Origin: Bacillus sp. N1-1
GTDB lineage: Bacteria > Bacillota > Bacilli > Bacillales > Guptibacillaceae
NCBI RefSeq assembly: GCF_009818105.1
Contig: NZ_CP046564.1
Coordinates: forward strand, 2,542,001-2,606,000
Length of the DNA stretch: 64,000 bases
Direction: 5' to 3'
The notes beneath the pieces were generated by a model. It did not search any database. It had not been told where the DNA came from and saw only the letters and a program-made list of their open reading frames with translations. Position numbers and translations under genes: made by a program. Within the stretch, counting starts at the first letter, position 1; each line of letters starts with the position of its first letter. Shown piece by piece: positions 19,260 through 27,721 of this stretch.

Positions 19260-19511
19260 TTATTTTTGACTAAAAAGTTTTGCAATTGCAGACAAATCGA
19301 ACGGCATATTCTTGTTGACGATAGCCTTTACGATTCGATCTTCTTTTTCTTTTGACACAGGTACATTAGCAACGCGTGCAACATTCGCAATTAATCTACG
19401 CACTGTTTTCTCATCAGTAAAATCTGCGCCCTGAACGGAATTTGCTAACTTAAAGATGTCTTCTTTTTTGACATTTGTTTTCTTTTCTATGTTATCGAAC
19501 AGATCGCTCAC
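19260..19511 (-). CDS. Stage VI sporulation protein F family
   Basis: Protein of 83 residues resembling the SpoVIF family (N-terminal SDLFDNIEKKTNVKKEDIFKLA and the VRRLIANVARVANVPVSKEKED core). SpoVIF works in late spore coat assembly in B. subtilis, where it is encoded elsewhere; a copy beside gpsA is common in other Bacillaceae. The start is a GTG with AAGGAGG upstream. It could be a paralogue rather than the SpoVIF orthologue. Confidence 0.75.
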   Translation of the reverse strand: MSDLFDNIEKKTNVKKEDIFKLANSVQGADFTDEKTVRRLIANVARVANVPVSKEKEDRIVKAIVNKNMPFDLSAIAKLFSQK

Positions 19512-19580
19512 GCTGTTTCCTCCTTACCATTAAGGTTCAACATAGTGTATGCAAGGAGGAATACTTCGTGCTTCGCCTGC

Positions 19581-20636
19581 TTATAGTTCTTTAGGATTTA
19601 ATTCAAAACGATCAGCAAGTAATGAAGTAAGATCTTCTGTTTCATGGGTACGAAGTCGTCCCATTAATTGATCTACCCCATCTTTAGGATCTTTGTTATT
19701 GAATAGCACCTCAAATAACACGGATGTAATTGGCATTTCCACGTTCTGTTTTTTTGCAAGGTAATATGCCGCTTTTGTCGTCCGGACGCCTTCTACGACC
19801 ATACCCATATCTTCGAGAACTTCATCAAGATTGTTCCCTTTACCTAACAGATTACCAGCTCGCCAGTTACGGCTATGTACACTTGTACACGTTACGACAA
19901 GGTCTCCTATACCTGTTAACCCCATAAAAGTAAGCGGATTTGCCCCCATCGCTGCCCCAAGGCGCGCAATTTCAGCTAAGCCTCTTGTAATCAGAGCAGC
20001 TTTTGCATTGTCGCCATATCCAAGTCCATCAGACAAACCAGCACCAAGCGCAATGATATTTTTTAAAGCTCCCCCCAGTTCAACGCCAATAATGTCATGA
20101 TTGGTATATACTCGGAAATTCGAGTTAATAAAAAGATCCTGCACATATTCAGCTTGAGCCATGGATTTAGAAGATGAAGTAACAGTTGTTGGGTGACGAA
20201 GGCTAACTTCTTCTGCATGACTAGGCCCCGATAAAACAACAACAGATTTTCTTAAGTCTTCTGGGATTTCTTCTTCAATTACCTCAGATATTCGCTTGGA
20301 TGTTTCAGGTTCTATTCCTTTACTAGCATGAATGAAAGTAACGGGAGTAGATAAGTACGTTTTAAGCTCTGGGAGCACTTGTCGAAGCGCTTTAGTAGGT
20401 GTAACAAGCAAAATAGCTTCAGCACCTTTAACACTTTCTTCAAGTGAACTTGTCGCTCTAATCCCTTCAGGAAGGCTAATACCGGGAAGATATTTATCAT
20501 TCGTGTGGTTCTCATTAACTTCCTCTGCAAGATCTGATCTTCTTGCCCATAATGTTACATCATGTTGATTATCTGCTAGCACAATTGCGAGGGCTGTCCC
20601 CCAGCTCCCTGCACCTACAACTGAAATTTTCGCCAT
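19581..20636 (-). CDS. gpsA: NAD(P)-dependent glycerol-3-phosphate dehydrogenase
   Basis: Reduces dihydroxyacetone phosphate to sn-glycerol 3-phosphate for phospholipids. The dinucleotide motif [10 protein letters not shown] is near residue 7; the conserved [12 protein letters not shown] with the catalytic Lys is near residue 190, and [12 protein letters not shown] follows. Length 351 residues, strong ribosome site GAGGAGG. It precedes a sporulation gene and follows plsY, which uses its product. Confidence 0.97.
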   Translation of the reverse strand: MAKISVVGAGSWGTALAIVLADNQHDVTLWARRSDLAEEVNENHTNDKYLPGISLPEGIRATSSLEESVKGAEAILLVTPTKALRQVLPELKTYLSTPVTFIHASKGIEPETSKRISEVIEEEIPEDLRKSVVVLSGPSHAEEVSLRHPTTVTSSSKSMAQAEYVQDLFINSNFRVYTNHDIIGVELGGALKNIIALGAGLSDGLGYGDNAKAALITRGLAEIARLGAAMGANPLTFMGLTGIGDLVVTCTSVHSRNWRAGNLLGKGNNLDEVLEDMGMVVEGVRTTKAAYYLAKKQNVEMPITSVLFEVLFNNKDPKDGVDQLMGRLRTHETEDLTSLLADRFELNPKEL

Positions 20637-20648
20637 TGAACTTCCTCC

Positions 20649-21248
20649 TCACTGCTCGACCTTTTGACCGAGCTTGCTTTCAGTACCAGTGAACAACCGT
20701 TTCACATTTGTACGATGTCGCCACACTGAAAGAATCGCTAGAATCGTCCCTAACAAAATATAAGATGTTGGATTTCCTCCTAGCAAGAATATAAATGCAG
20801 GCGTTAGTACAACAAAAATTAGTGAACCAAGTGAAACAAATCGCGTAATCACAATCGCAAAAATTGCTATAATCCCAGCATAAAGTGCTGGTAAGAACGC
20901 AATTGTAGCAAATACCCCAATCGTTGTTGCCACACCTTTTCCGCCTCGAAACCCAAAAAATATCGGCCAGTTATGACCTAAAATCGCACTTATTCCTGCA
21001 AGGAAAGGAACGATTGGTTCACTAGAGAACCAATACCCTAACCATACAGCAAGTATGCCTTTAATCACATCAAGAGCAAGGACAGCAATAGCAGGACCTG
21101 TCCCGAGCACTCGAAGTGTATTTGTCGCTCCTGCATTGCCGCTCCCGTGATCTCTTATATCGATCTTCTTCACGAATTTTGCAATTAAATAACTGAAACT
21201 AATTGAACCGAGCAAGTACGCAGCAATGCAAATCAGGATCGCGATCAT
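20649..21248 (-). CDS. plsY: Glycerol-3-phosphate acyltransferase
   Basis: Integral membrane enzyme that acylates glycerol 3-phosphate from acyl-phosphate. It has about five to seven hydrophobic segments and the PlsY motifs GSGNAGATN near residue 36 and FGFRGGKGVATTIG near residue 103. Length 199 residues. It is 12 nt upstream of gpsA, so substrate supply and use are encoded together. Confidence 0.96.
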   Translation of the reverse strand: MIAILICIAAYLLGSISFSYLIAKFVKKIDIRDHGSGNAGATNTLRVLGTGPAIAVLALDVIKGILAVWLGYWFSSEPIVPFLAGISAILGHNWPIFFGFRGGKGVATTIGVFATIAFLPALYAGIIAIFAIVITRFVSLGSLIFVVLTPAFIFLLGGNPTSYILLGTILAILSVWRHRTNVKRLFTGTESKLGQKVEQ

Positions 21249-21298
21249 CTCATTTCCCCCTTTTAGTTAGCAAGGTCCCCCGAACGAAACAAGGTTAA

Positions 21299-22612
21299 TT
21301 ATTCGCTTTTTCTTCGAGCAAGAATACGTAATGGCGTGCCCTTAAAGCCAAACGTCTCACGTATACGGTTCTCTAAGAAGCGTTTGTAAGAGAAGTGAAG
21401 TAATTCTGGGTCATTAACAAATAAAACGATAGTAGGCGGCTTCACAGCCACTTGCGTCGCATAGTTAATTTTCAGTCGTTTCCCATTATCTGTAGGTGTT
21501 GGGTTCATTGCAACTGAATCCATGATTAACTCATTCAGTACATTGGTTTTTACTCGTAGTGCATGGTTTTCAGCTACTGTGTTAACTACAGGTAGTAACG
21601 TGTGAAGACGTTGTTTCGTTTTCGCAGACAAGAACACAATCGGTGCATAGCTAAGGAACAAGAAATGATCGCGGATTTTTTGTTCGAATTCACGCATCGT
21701 CTTATCGTCTTTTTCAACAGCATCCCATTTGTTAACAACGATAACTACGGCTTTACCAGCTTCATGAGCATAGCCTGCTACTTTCTTATCCTGCTCGATG
21801 ATCCCTTCTTCTCCATCAATAACGACTAAAACAACGTCTGAACGTTCAATCCCACGCATGGCTCGAAGAACGCTGTACTTCTCAGTCGTCTCATAAATCT
21901 TTCCTCGTTTTCTCATTCCTGCCGTATCAATGATGACATAGTCTTGACCATCGCGCGTAAACATCGAATCAATGGCGTCACGGGTCGTTCCAGCTATATC
22001 ACTTACAATCACACGTTCTTCCCCAAGGATTGTATTAACAAGGGAGGATTTCCCTACGTTTGGACGGCCGATTAATGAGAACTTAATCGTTCCTTCATCA
22101 TATTCTTCCTCATGTTCTTCTGGGAAAGACTTAAACACTTCATCTAGAAGATCGCCAAGTCCGAGACCATGAGAACCTGAAATACCGAATGGAGTGCCAA
22201 ATCCTAGAGCATAGAAATCATAAATAAGCGTTTGTTGTTCTGGGTTATCTACTTTATTTACAGCTAATACAACTGGTTTATTAGAACGATAAAGAATTTT
22301 TGCAACTTCTTCATCCGCATTTGAGATCCCATCTCGTCCATTTACCATAAATATAATAACGTCAGCTTCGTCAATGGCTATTTCTGCCTGGTAACGAATT
22401 TGTGAAAGAAACGGCTCGTCGCCGATCTCAATACCACCTGTATCGATGATATTAAATTCACGATTTAACCATTCTCCTGTACTATAAATTCGGTCTCTTG
22501 TTACTCCCGGAGTATCTTCTACAATCGATACTCTTTCTCCTACTATACGATTAAAAATGGTCGATTTTCCAACATTCGGTCGACCTACTATTGCGACAAC
22601 TGGTTTTGTCAT
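21299..22612 (-). CDS. der: Ribosome-assembly GTPase Der (EngA)
   Basis: Essential GTPase with two tandem G domains for 50S subunit maturation. G1 motifs GRPNVGKST occur near residues 10 and 183, DTAG/DTGG switch II sequences follow each, and the NKVD and NKWD motifs complete them. A KH-like C-terminal domain ends the protein. The ATG at 22612 is chosen (437 residues, B. subtilis 436). A 16-codon open frame with a strong ribosome site lies just upstream. Confidence 0.97.
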   Translation of the reverse strand: MTKPVVAIVGRPNVGKSTIFNRIVGERVSIVEDTPGVTRDRIYSTGEWLNREFNIIDTGGIEIGDEPFLSQIRYQAEIAIDEADVIIFMVNGRDGISNADEEVAKILYRSNKPVVLAVNKVDNPEQQTLIYDFYALGFGTPFGISGSHGLGLGDLLDEVFKSFPEEHEEEYDEGTIKFSLIGRPNVGKSSLVNTILGEERVIVSDIAGTTRDAIDSMFTRDGQDYVIIDTAGMRKRGKIYETTEKYSVLRAMRGIERSDVVLVVIDGEEGIIEQDKKVAGYAHEAGKAVVIVVNKWDAVEKDDKTMREFEQKIRDHFLFLSYAPIVFLSAKTKQRLHTLLPVVNTVAENHALRVKTNVLNELIMDSVAMNPTPTDNGKRLKINYATQVAVKPPTIVLFVNDPELLHFSYKRFLENRIRETFGFKGTPLRILARRKSE

Positions 22613-22636
22613 TTTATGCACGCCCTTTCTAAAAGA

Positions 22637-22687
22637 CTATCTAAGCTTGAAACCAGAAAGTCGTGGACAAACTTTCCAGGAGTTCAT
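22637..22687 (-). CDS. Possible 16-residue leader peptide before der
   Basis: Open frame MNSWKVCPRLSGFKLR followed by TAG, starting 8 nt after a strong GAGGAGG site and ending 24 nt before the der start. No homologue is recognised. It may be a translated leader peptide or chance; the strong ribosome site and its position favour a real translated element. Confidence 0.4.
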   Translation of the reverse strand: MNSWKVCPRLSGFKLR

Positions 22688-22808
22688 GATAAAAACCCTC
22701 CTCTATAAGAAGGGCGTAGTCTTCGATAGCTTTTATATCTTATCAAAAAAGCAACCATTGAACAACAGACGATCAAATGAATCTTCTTTCAACCCCTCCT
22801 AAACTTTG

Positions 22809-22994
22809 CTAATGCTTTACAATTATATACACGCCATTACTTAACTTGTGCGCAATCCCATCTAGGATGGCTTCAAGATCAGCTGCTACTCCGTCCATTT
22901 CTTCTTCAGAGTCACATACAAAGATATTAGCTCCAACAGGGGCTTTTGCTACTGATCGCGTGACAGTTGCCAGTATTGCTTTTTCTATTTTCAA
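22809..22994 (-). CDS. Capping-complex subunit for YIEGIA protein
   Basis: Protein of 61 residues matching the small partner encoded directly after YphB in Bacillaceae. Visible features: an N-terminal basic strand, SVAKAPVGANIFVCDSEEEMD, and an acidic helix. It starts with TTG, overlapping the yphB stop as TTGA, with GGGAGTGA upstream. The exact function is unknown; partnership with YphB is inferred from the overlap and conserved pairing. Confidence 0.75.
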   Translation of the reverse strand: MKIEKAILATVTRSVAKAPVGANIFVCDSEEEMDGVAADLEAILDGIAHKLSNGVYIIVKH

Positions 22995-23881
22995 GACTCG
23001 TCACTCCCCTTTTTCTTCGTTTCAGTAGGCATACGTATGGCGTTTTCAAGCGTCGGAACTTGTGAAATAACTTTCATAGCAAGATCAACATTTTTATTTT
23101 GAGGTAAAATGAAAACTCCAATACGTCCATCATCAAGATCGCGTTTAATTAATGGCACAAGGGCTGGAGTACCAGAATCACGATAGACGCCGAGTGAAAT
23201 GGCAAGGTCATGAAGAATCGCTTGTCTTTGACCAAGATTACCAATAGTCATCCGCGCATCAAAATTTTTCGGAGAAATTGTAAAACCAAGTCCATGTTGT
23301 AAAATCTCTTGCTGCCTTGCTGGAATCCCAATATTCATAATGTAAATGTTATCAACATATAGTCCTGCACCTTCAAATGTCACTTCTTTTTGTTCAATGT
23401 TCGCAATCTTCCCTAACTTACTTCCAGTCATATACTTTCTTGCTACTAAAAACGCAAGAAAAGCTGCTACTAATCCTGACCATAAGTTTATAGCTAAGTA
23501 GGCAAATGATGTGACAAAGGAAATAAAGATGACTAAGTAGTTTCTACCTTCAAACGTAACGGCAATACCCTCAATGTACGAAGCTCCTCTCGGAACGAGT
23601 TCGAGCGAATCCATTTCAGTTAGGGTTTTTCTTTCCATATTGCGCACTTCTCGAAATTGCGAGGCCGCAAGTGTTAAAAAGGTAACGGCCGTAAATTCTT
23701 GTTCCATAATGGAAGGAACAACGAGTGAGCCAAGTGATGCGGCAATAAATCCAAGGGCAAGGTGGATGATCATCCCATGTGGGTATGTAGGGTATTGGCG
23801 ATAATCAGTCCTGAACATATAAATTCTCGCAAGTGTACCCGCGATCACCCCAAACAAAATTGAAATTGTATACTCATTCAT
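22991..23881 (-). CDS. yphB: YphB-like YIEGIA-domain membrane protein
   Basis: Protein of 296 residues with several N-terminal hydrophobic segments (about residues 5-25, 35-60 and 115-150) and the name-giving SYIEGIAVTFEGRNY motif near residue 102. The C-terminal half is a soluble domain. It occurs in spore formers beside der; a role at the spore envelope is likely but is not shown by the sequence. It overlaps yphA and the small cap gene by 4 nt each, forming a tight three-gene unit. Confidence 0.8.
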   Translation of the reverse strand: MNEYTISILFGVIAGTLARIYMFRTDYRQYPTYPHGMIIHLALGFIAASLGSLVVPSIMEQEFTAVTFLTLAASQFREVRNMERKTLTEMDSLELVPRGASYIEGIAVTFEGRNYLVIFISFVTSFAYLAINLWSGLVAAFLAFLVARKYMTGSKLGKIANIEQKEVTFEGAGLYVDNIYIMNIGIPARQQEILQHGLGFTISPKNFDARMTIGNLGQRQAILHDLAISLGVYRDSGTPALVPLIKRDLDDGRIGVFILPQNKNVDLAMKVISQVPTLENAIRMPTETKKKGSDES

Positions 23882-24480
23882 GAATATCCCCGTCTTTCTT
23901 GATGTTTTTTCAAGAGTTTTTCAAGTTGAAGCGTTACTTTTACAAATCCTGACCATACCGTTGTGCTCATTACTGAAATAGCCAGTATGTCCAGCGAGGC
24001 TAACTCTCCAATAACTCGTTCAAATCCCATCCCATTAAATATCATTCCTAAAATCATTTCACCGTGGACGATACTAAGAATTAGAAAAGAGCAGCGTTCG
24101 AACGTACCGTTAATCGTTAAATGAATGATGACAAGAAGAATTGCTGAAATCGACCATCTTGTATACAAGAAAGTAAATACCGGATCATAAATTGCAAACA
24201 GCTGAATCGCTGTAAATGCGGCTGTTAACATGATCAGAATAATCATTGCGTAAACAGTGTTAACACGATATTTCAATAAAAGGAAATACCCACAACCCAG
24301 TAAAAGCAGCCATAAAGCTGATACCGTAACATTGAATGTTTCTACTGTTGTATGAATTAAGCAAATTGCTAGCAAAAAAACAAATGCTAACAGCGTGCGA
24401 TTGAAGGAAGCTTTTTGAAAAAAAACGGCAATAATCAGTCCCATCCACGCGAACCAAACGAATATAATCCCATCCACCAT
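23878..24480 (-). CDS. yphA: YphA-like membrane protein
   Basis: Integral membrane protein of 200 residues with about six or seven hydrophobic segments and a basic C-terminus (EKLLKKHQERRG). No catalytic motif is visible. It is the first gene of the yphA-yphB-cap unit and overlaps yphB by ATGA. AGGAGGAG precedes the ATG. Assignment is by position and topology. Confidence 0.75.
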   Translation of the reverse strand: MVDGIIFVWFAWMGLIIAVFFQKASFNRTLLAFVFLLAICLIHTTVETFNVTVSALWLLLLGCGYFLLLKYRVNTVYAMIILIMLTAAFTAIQLFAIYDPVFTFLYTRWSISAILLVIIHLTINGTFERCSFLILSIVHGEMILGMIFNGMGFERVIGELASLDILAISVMSTTVWSGFVKVTLQLEKLLKKHQERRGYS

Positions 24481-24601
24481 TTCTCCTCCTCTCAGTATGA
24501 TCAGTATGGGATGTTTTCATAATAGATAGACTTAAAAATGCATAACTTCTAAACCTTTTTTTCATTATAAGAAGAGGTTCGTTTGAAAGGAGGATAAAAA
24601 A

Positions 24602-24742
24602 ATGGGAAAAGATCGACAGGAAAAAAAGTTAAAAAACTCAAAACGAGTGGAGTCAGATCGTGATCAATCTCTTGAACATCAAGGAGCAGCTATGTTAGAA
24701 GGAGCTTCAGATGCTAGAAAGCGAAATGGTCAGAAGGGATAA
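24602..24742 (+). CDS. ypzI: YpzI-like small protein
   Basis: Hydrophilic protein of 46 residues, MGKDRQEKKLKNSKRVESDR at the start and ending ARKRNGQKG, like B. subtilis YpzI of the same locus. A strong GAAAGGAGG site precedes the ATG. It is divergent from yphA and convergent with ypfD, with its own terminator. The function is unknown. Confidence 0.8.
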   Translation: MGKDRQEKKLKNSKRVESDRDQSLEHQGAAMLEGASDARKRNGQKG

Positions 24743-24762
24743 GCCTTCAAATTTTGCACACA

Positions 24763-24798
24763 AAAAAGCTCTCTGCATTATGATGCAGAGAGCTTTTT
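24763..24798. terminator. Bidirectional terminator between ypzI and ypfD
   Basis: AAAAAGCTCTCTGCAT and its complement with a very short loop, A and T tracts on the two sides. Confidence 0.88.
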
Positions 24799-24805
24799 AA
24801 TTTCG

Positions 24806-25951
24806 TTATTTGTATTTCTTTAGCTGATCACCGATCATATCTCCGAGAGAAAATGGAGCGTTTCCATCACTCTCTTTTTGATATTCTTCAACTTCGCTTG
24901 ATACTTGTTCTGTCTCTAGAACTTTAATACTTAATGAAATTCGCTTTTCATCGAGATTAACATCAAGCACTTTCACTCGAACTGTTTCCCCCTCCGAAAG
25001 GACTTCCTGAGGCGTACCAATATGTTTGTTCGAGATTTCTGAAATGTGAACAAGTCCTTCAACGCCAGGAGCTACTTCAACAAATGCGCCAAAGCTAACT
25101 AAACGTTTTACAGTACCTTCAATTTCATCTCCAGTACTAAGCTTGCCCTTCACTTCTTCCCACGGTCCTGGGAGTGTTTCTTTTATGGATAGTGAAATTC
25201 TTTCGTTGTCACGATCAACAGAGAGAATTTTAACATTCACTTGCTGACCTTCTGTTACAACTTCAGACGGTGTTTCCACTCGATGGTGAGCCATCTGAGA
25301 GATATGAACTAGTCCATCAACTCCACCGATATCGACAAATGCGCCAAAATCAGTTAATCGTTGAACCGTTCCCTCTACAACTTGTCCAGTTTGAAGAGAT
25401 GCAAGCGTTTCTTGTTTTTTATGATCCGCTTCTTGTTCAAGAACAGCGCGATGTGATAGAATCACTTTCGCTTTCTCTGGATCAAATTCAACAATTTTCA
25501 CACTCAGGCTTTTACCTTTGTAGTCTGAGAAATCTTCAACGTAGTGTCTTTCTACAAGGGAAGCGGGAATAAATCCACGAACACCAAGATCAACTACAAG
25601 ACCACCCTTAACCACGTCTGCAATTTCAACATCGAATGCCACAGAATTTTCATACTTCTCCTGCAGGGCATCCCATGCCTGATCAGCTTCGACTGCTTTC
25701 TTAGAAAGCACTAGTTCATCTTCAGAAACTTTGATTACTTTAACTTCTATTTCATCACCTTCTGAGAGCACGTCGCTAACCTTTTCGACGTGAAGGCTTG
25801 ACAGTTCGCTGATTGGCAGCACTCCATCAACTTTAAAACCAACATCAACTGATGCGTGTTTTTCTTCGACTTTGGAGATTTTCCCAGTCACCACATCTCC
25901 AATTTCGAATGATTTGAACTCAGTCATTTCCTGATTCATCTCTTCACCCAT
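24806..25951 (-). CDS. ypfD: S1-domain RNA-binding protein (RpsA-like)
   Basis: Four S1 domains at about residues 16-90, 105-175, 190-260 and 275-345, the last two with the classic DFGAFVDIGG..GLVHIS and SFGAFVEVAPGVEGLVHIS signatures. The length of 381 residues matches Bacillus YpfD, which is shorter than Gram-negative S1 and not essential in B. subtilis. The start is the ATG at 25951 after AAGGAGGAG. It follows cmk and plsC, the usual setting. Confidence 0.95.
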   Translation of the reverse strand: MGEEMNQEMTEFKSFEIGDVVTGKISKVEEKHASVDVGFKVDGVLPISELSSLHVEKVSDVLSEGDEIEVKVIKVSEDELVLSKKAVEADQAWDALQEKYENSVAFDVEIADVVKGGLVVDLGVRGFIPASLVERHYVEDFSDYKGKSLSVKIVEFDPEKAKVILSHRAVLEQEADHKKQETLASLQTGQVVEGTVQRLTDFGAFVDIGGVDGLVHISQMAHHRVETPSEVVTEGQQVNVKILSVDRDNERISLSIKETLPGPWEEVKGKLSTGDEIEGTVKRLVSFGAFVEVAPGVEGLVHISEISNKHIGTPQEVLSEGETVRVKVLDVNLDEKRISLSIKVLETEQVSSEVEEYQKESDGNAPFSLGDMIGDQLKKYK

Positions 25952-26133
25952 TGACAAACTCCTCCTTCAATCCAAAAGAAATAAAACTTTTCGATATGAT
26001 TTATAAAAGTCTTCCACTTATAGCGAAAGAAATTTATTGAAAAGTTAAGCACCCTTTCCTCTAACTTTCACTAAAAATGACGGATTTGTCAAGTATCCCG
26101 ACACATTTATTTAAATTTTTTAACAATATTGAA

Positions 26134-26718
26134 TTATTTATGGTGAATTTCAATCAAATCTTGGATTTCTTTCATGATTGCCTGCGTCGCTTTTTTTGCT
26201 GCACCCTGTTCTTCACGTAATAAAGAAAGGTCGACAGGTTTTCCATATACAATTTTCAAGCGACCAAATGGTTTATAGGAGCCCTGAATCGCGCAAGGGA
26301 CAACTCTTACTTCGGGACGAAGTGCAAAAAAACCTGCTCCAGATAAACCCTCGCCTAGCTTTCCATCTTTGCTTCTTGTTCCTTCAGGAAATAAACCAAC
26401 AACGCCACCATCTTTTAGAATTTTCATTCCGCTTCTAAGAGCTTGTTTATCACTCATGCCTCTTTTTACTGGGAAAGCGCCAACCTTGTGAATCAACTTC
26501 CCAAGAACCGGAATAGAGAACAATTCTGATTTGGCCATGAAATGTACATCTCTCGGGAACATCGAACCCACTAATGGTGGATCAAGATTGTTAATATGAT
26601 TTGAACAAAGGAGAATCCCCTTATCTTTCGGAACGTTTTCTCTTCCAACAACTGTAACTCGATTGAATAGCTTAAAATAAACGTGAAATAAGCCCTTCCC
26701 GACACCGTATAAACTCAC
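26134..26718 (-). CDS. plsC: 1-acylglycerol-3-phosphate O-acyltransferase
   Basis: Second acylation in phosphatidic acid synthesis at the membrane. The HX4D catalytic motif NHINNLD is near residue 40 and the glycerophosphate-binding motif FPEGTRS is near residue 114. Length 194 residues. It starts with GTG 4 nt after the cmk stop, so it is co-transcribed with cmk. Confidence 0.94.
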   Translation of the reverse strand: MSLYGVGKGLFHVYFKLFNRVTVVGRENVPKDKGILLCSNHINNLDPPLVGSMFPRDVHFMAKSELFSIPVLGKLIHKVGAFPVKRGMSDKQALRSGMKILKDGGVVGLFPEGTRSKDGKLGEGLSGAGFFALRPEVRVVPCAIQGSYKPFGRLKIVYGKPVDLSLLREEQGAAKKATQAIMKEIQDLIEIHHK

Positions 26719-26722
26719 GTCA

Positions 26723-27394
26723 TCATGCCCTTTCTTTCGCTAATTGTAAAATATGATCCACTACATCTGAGATCGTCATGGTGGTCGTATCAATTTCAAT
26801 AGCATCGCTTGCTTTTACGAGAGGGGCTACTTCTCGCTCAGTATCACGCTTATCTCTTAATGCAATTTCATCTTTTATCTGATCATAATCTGCTTCGATC
26901 CCATTTTCAATTAGCTCTTTGTAGCGACGTGAAGCTCTTTCCTCCACTGAAGCACTTAAGAATACTTTAAGTTCAGACTTCGGAAGAACGTGTGTACCGA
27001 TATCACGACCATCCATCACGACGCCACCTCGGTCTGCGAGTAATTTTTGCCGCTTCACCATTTCTTCTCGTACTTCACTTTGTCTTGCAACGAATGAAAC
27101 ATTGTTTGTTACGTGAGAAGATCGAATATCCGTTGTAACATCCCGATTGTCAATCAATACAAGTTGCTCACTTTCACCAACTTGAAGATCGATTATCGTA
27201 GTATCTAATAAAGATTTAAGCGCAGGGCCGTCTTCTAAATCAACATCTTTTTCAATAGCTTTAAAGGTTAAAGCACGGTACATCGCACCTGTATCAATGT
27301 AAAGAAACGTTAAATGATCGGCTACTCTTCTTGCTACAGTACTTTTACCAGCTCCAGCAGGTCCGTCAATTGCTATATTTATTCGTTTGTTCAT
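26723..27394 (-). CDS. cmk: Cytidylate kinase
   Basis: Phosphorylates CMP and dCMP. The P-loop GPAGAGKST is near residue 10; DTGAMYRA, the CMP-binding VMDGRDIGTHV and SVEERASRRY lid sequences are in place. Length 223 residues. GGAGGCAAG precedes the ATG. It is upstream of plsC and ypfD. Confidence 0.97.
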   Translation of the reverse strand: MNKRINIAIDGPAGAGKSTVARRVADHLTFLYIDTGAMYRALTFKAIEKDVDLEDGPALKSLLDTTIIDLQVGESEQLVLIDNRDVTTDIRSSHVTNNVSFVARQSEVREEMVKRQKLLADRGGVVMDGRDIGTHVLPKSELKVFLSASVEERASRRYKELIENGIEADYDQIKDEIALRDKRDTEREVAPLVKASDAIEIDTTTMTISDVVDHILQLAKERA

Positions 27395-27456
27395 ATTCTT
27401 CTTGCCTCCAAATTCCGTTCAATCCTATTAAATCATCTAATTGACAACTTAACGTA

Positions 27457-27485
27457 CAAAAAAAGCAGGGTATCCTGCTTTCTTT
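27457..27485 (-). terminator. Terminator of the sleB-ypeB-ypfB unit
   Basis: Minus-strand AAAGCAGG, loop ATAC, CCTGCTTT and then a T tract; it lies between ypfB and cmk. Confidence 0.82.
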
Positions 27486-27540
27486 GTAAGACCAAAATGT
27501 CATGTTTATCATAACATAAGACATTTTATCGGTCTATTCA

Positions 27541-27708
27541 CTATTGGCGCTTGATCAGAGGAGGCAAATCCTTCAATACACCTTCATAATAAATGGCTTT
27601 GCTAAGATAAATTCGAAAGTCCTCCTGAGTCAGTAACAACTGAGAGGCCATAAGAAAAATAAATTGAATGACGATCAGTTTAATTAACATTTGTTCAAGT
27701 TTCGCCAT
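27541..27708 (-). CDS. ypfB: YpfB-like small protein (DUF5359 type)
   Basis: Protein of 55 residues: a short polar start (MAKLEQMLIK), one hydrophobic segment LIVIQFIFLMASQLLL, and a tail with KAIYYEGV. It matches the YpfB layout and position before cmk. GGGGTGATAG precedes the ATG, 13 nt after ypeB. In B. subtilis ypfA (motI) lies between ypeB and ypfB; it is absent here. Confidence 0.7.
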   Translation of the reverse strand: MAKLEQMLIKLIVIQFIFLMASQLLLTQEDFRIYLSKAIYYEGVLKDLPPLIKRQ

Positions 27709-27721
27709 TCTATCACCCCAC

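Noticed and set aside
19831..20100. 89-codon plus-strand frame in gpsA
   Set aside because: Shadow of gpsA; no start context and no family likeness.
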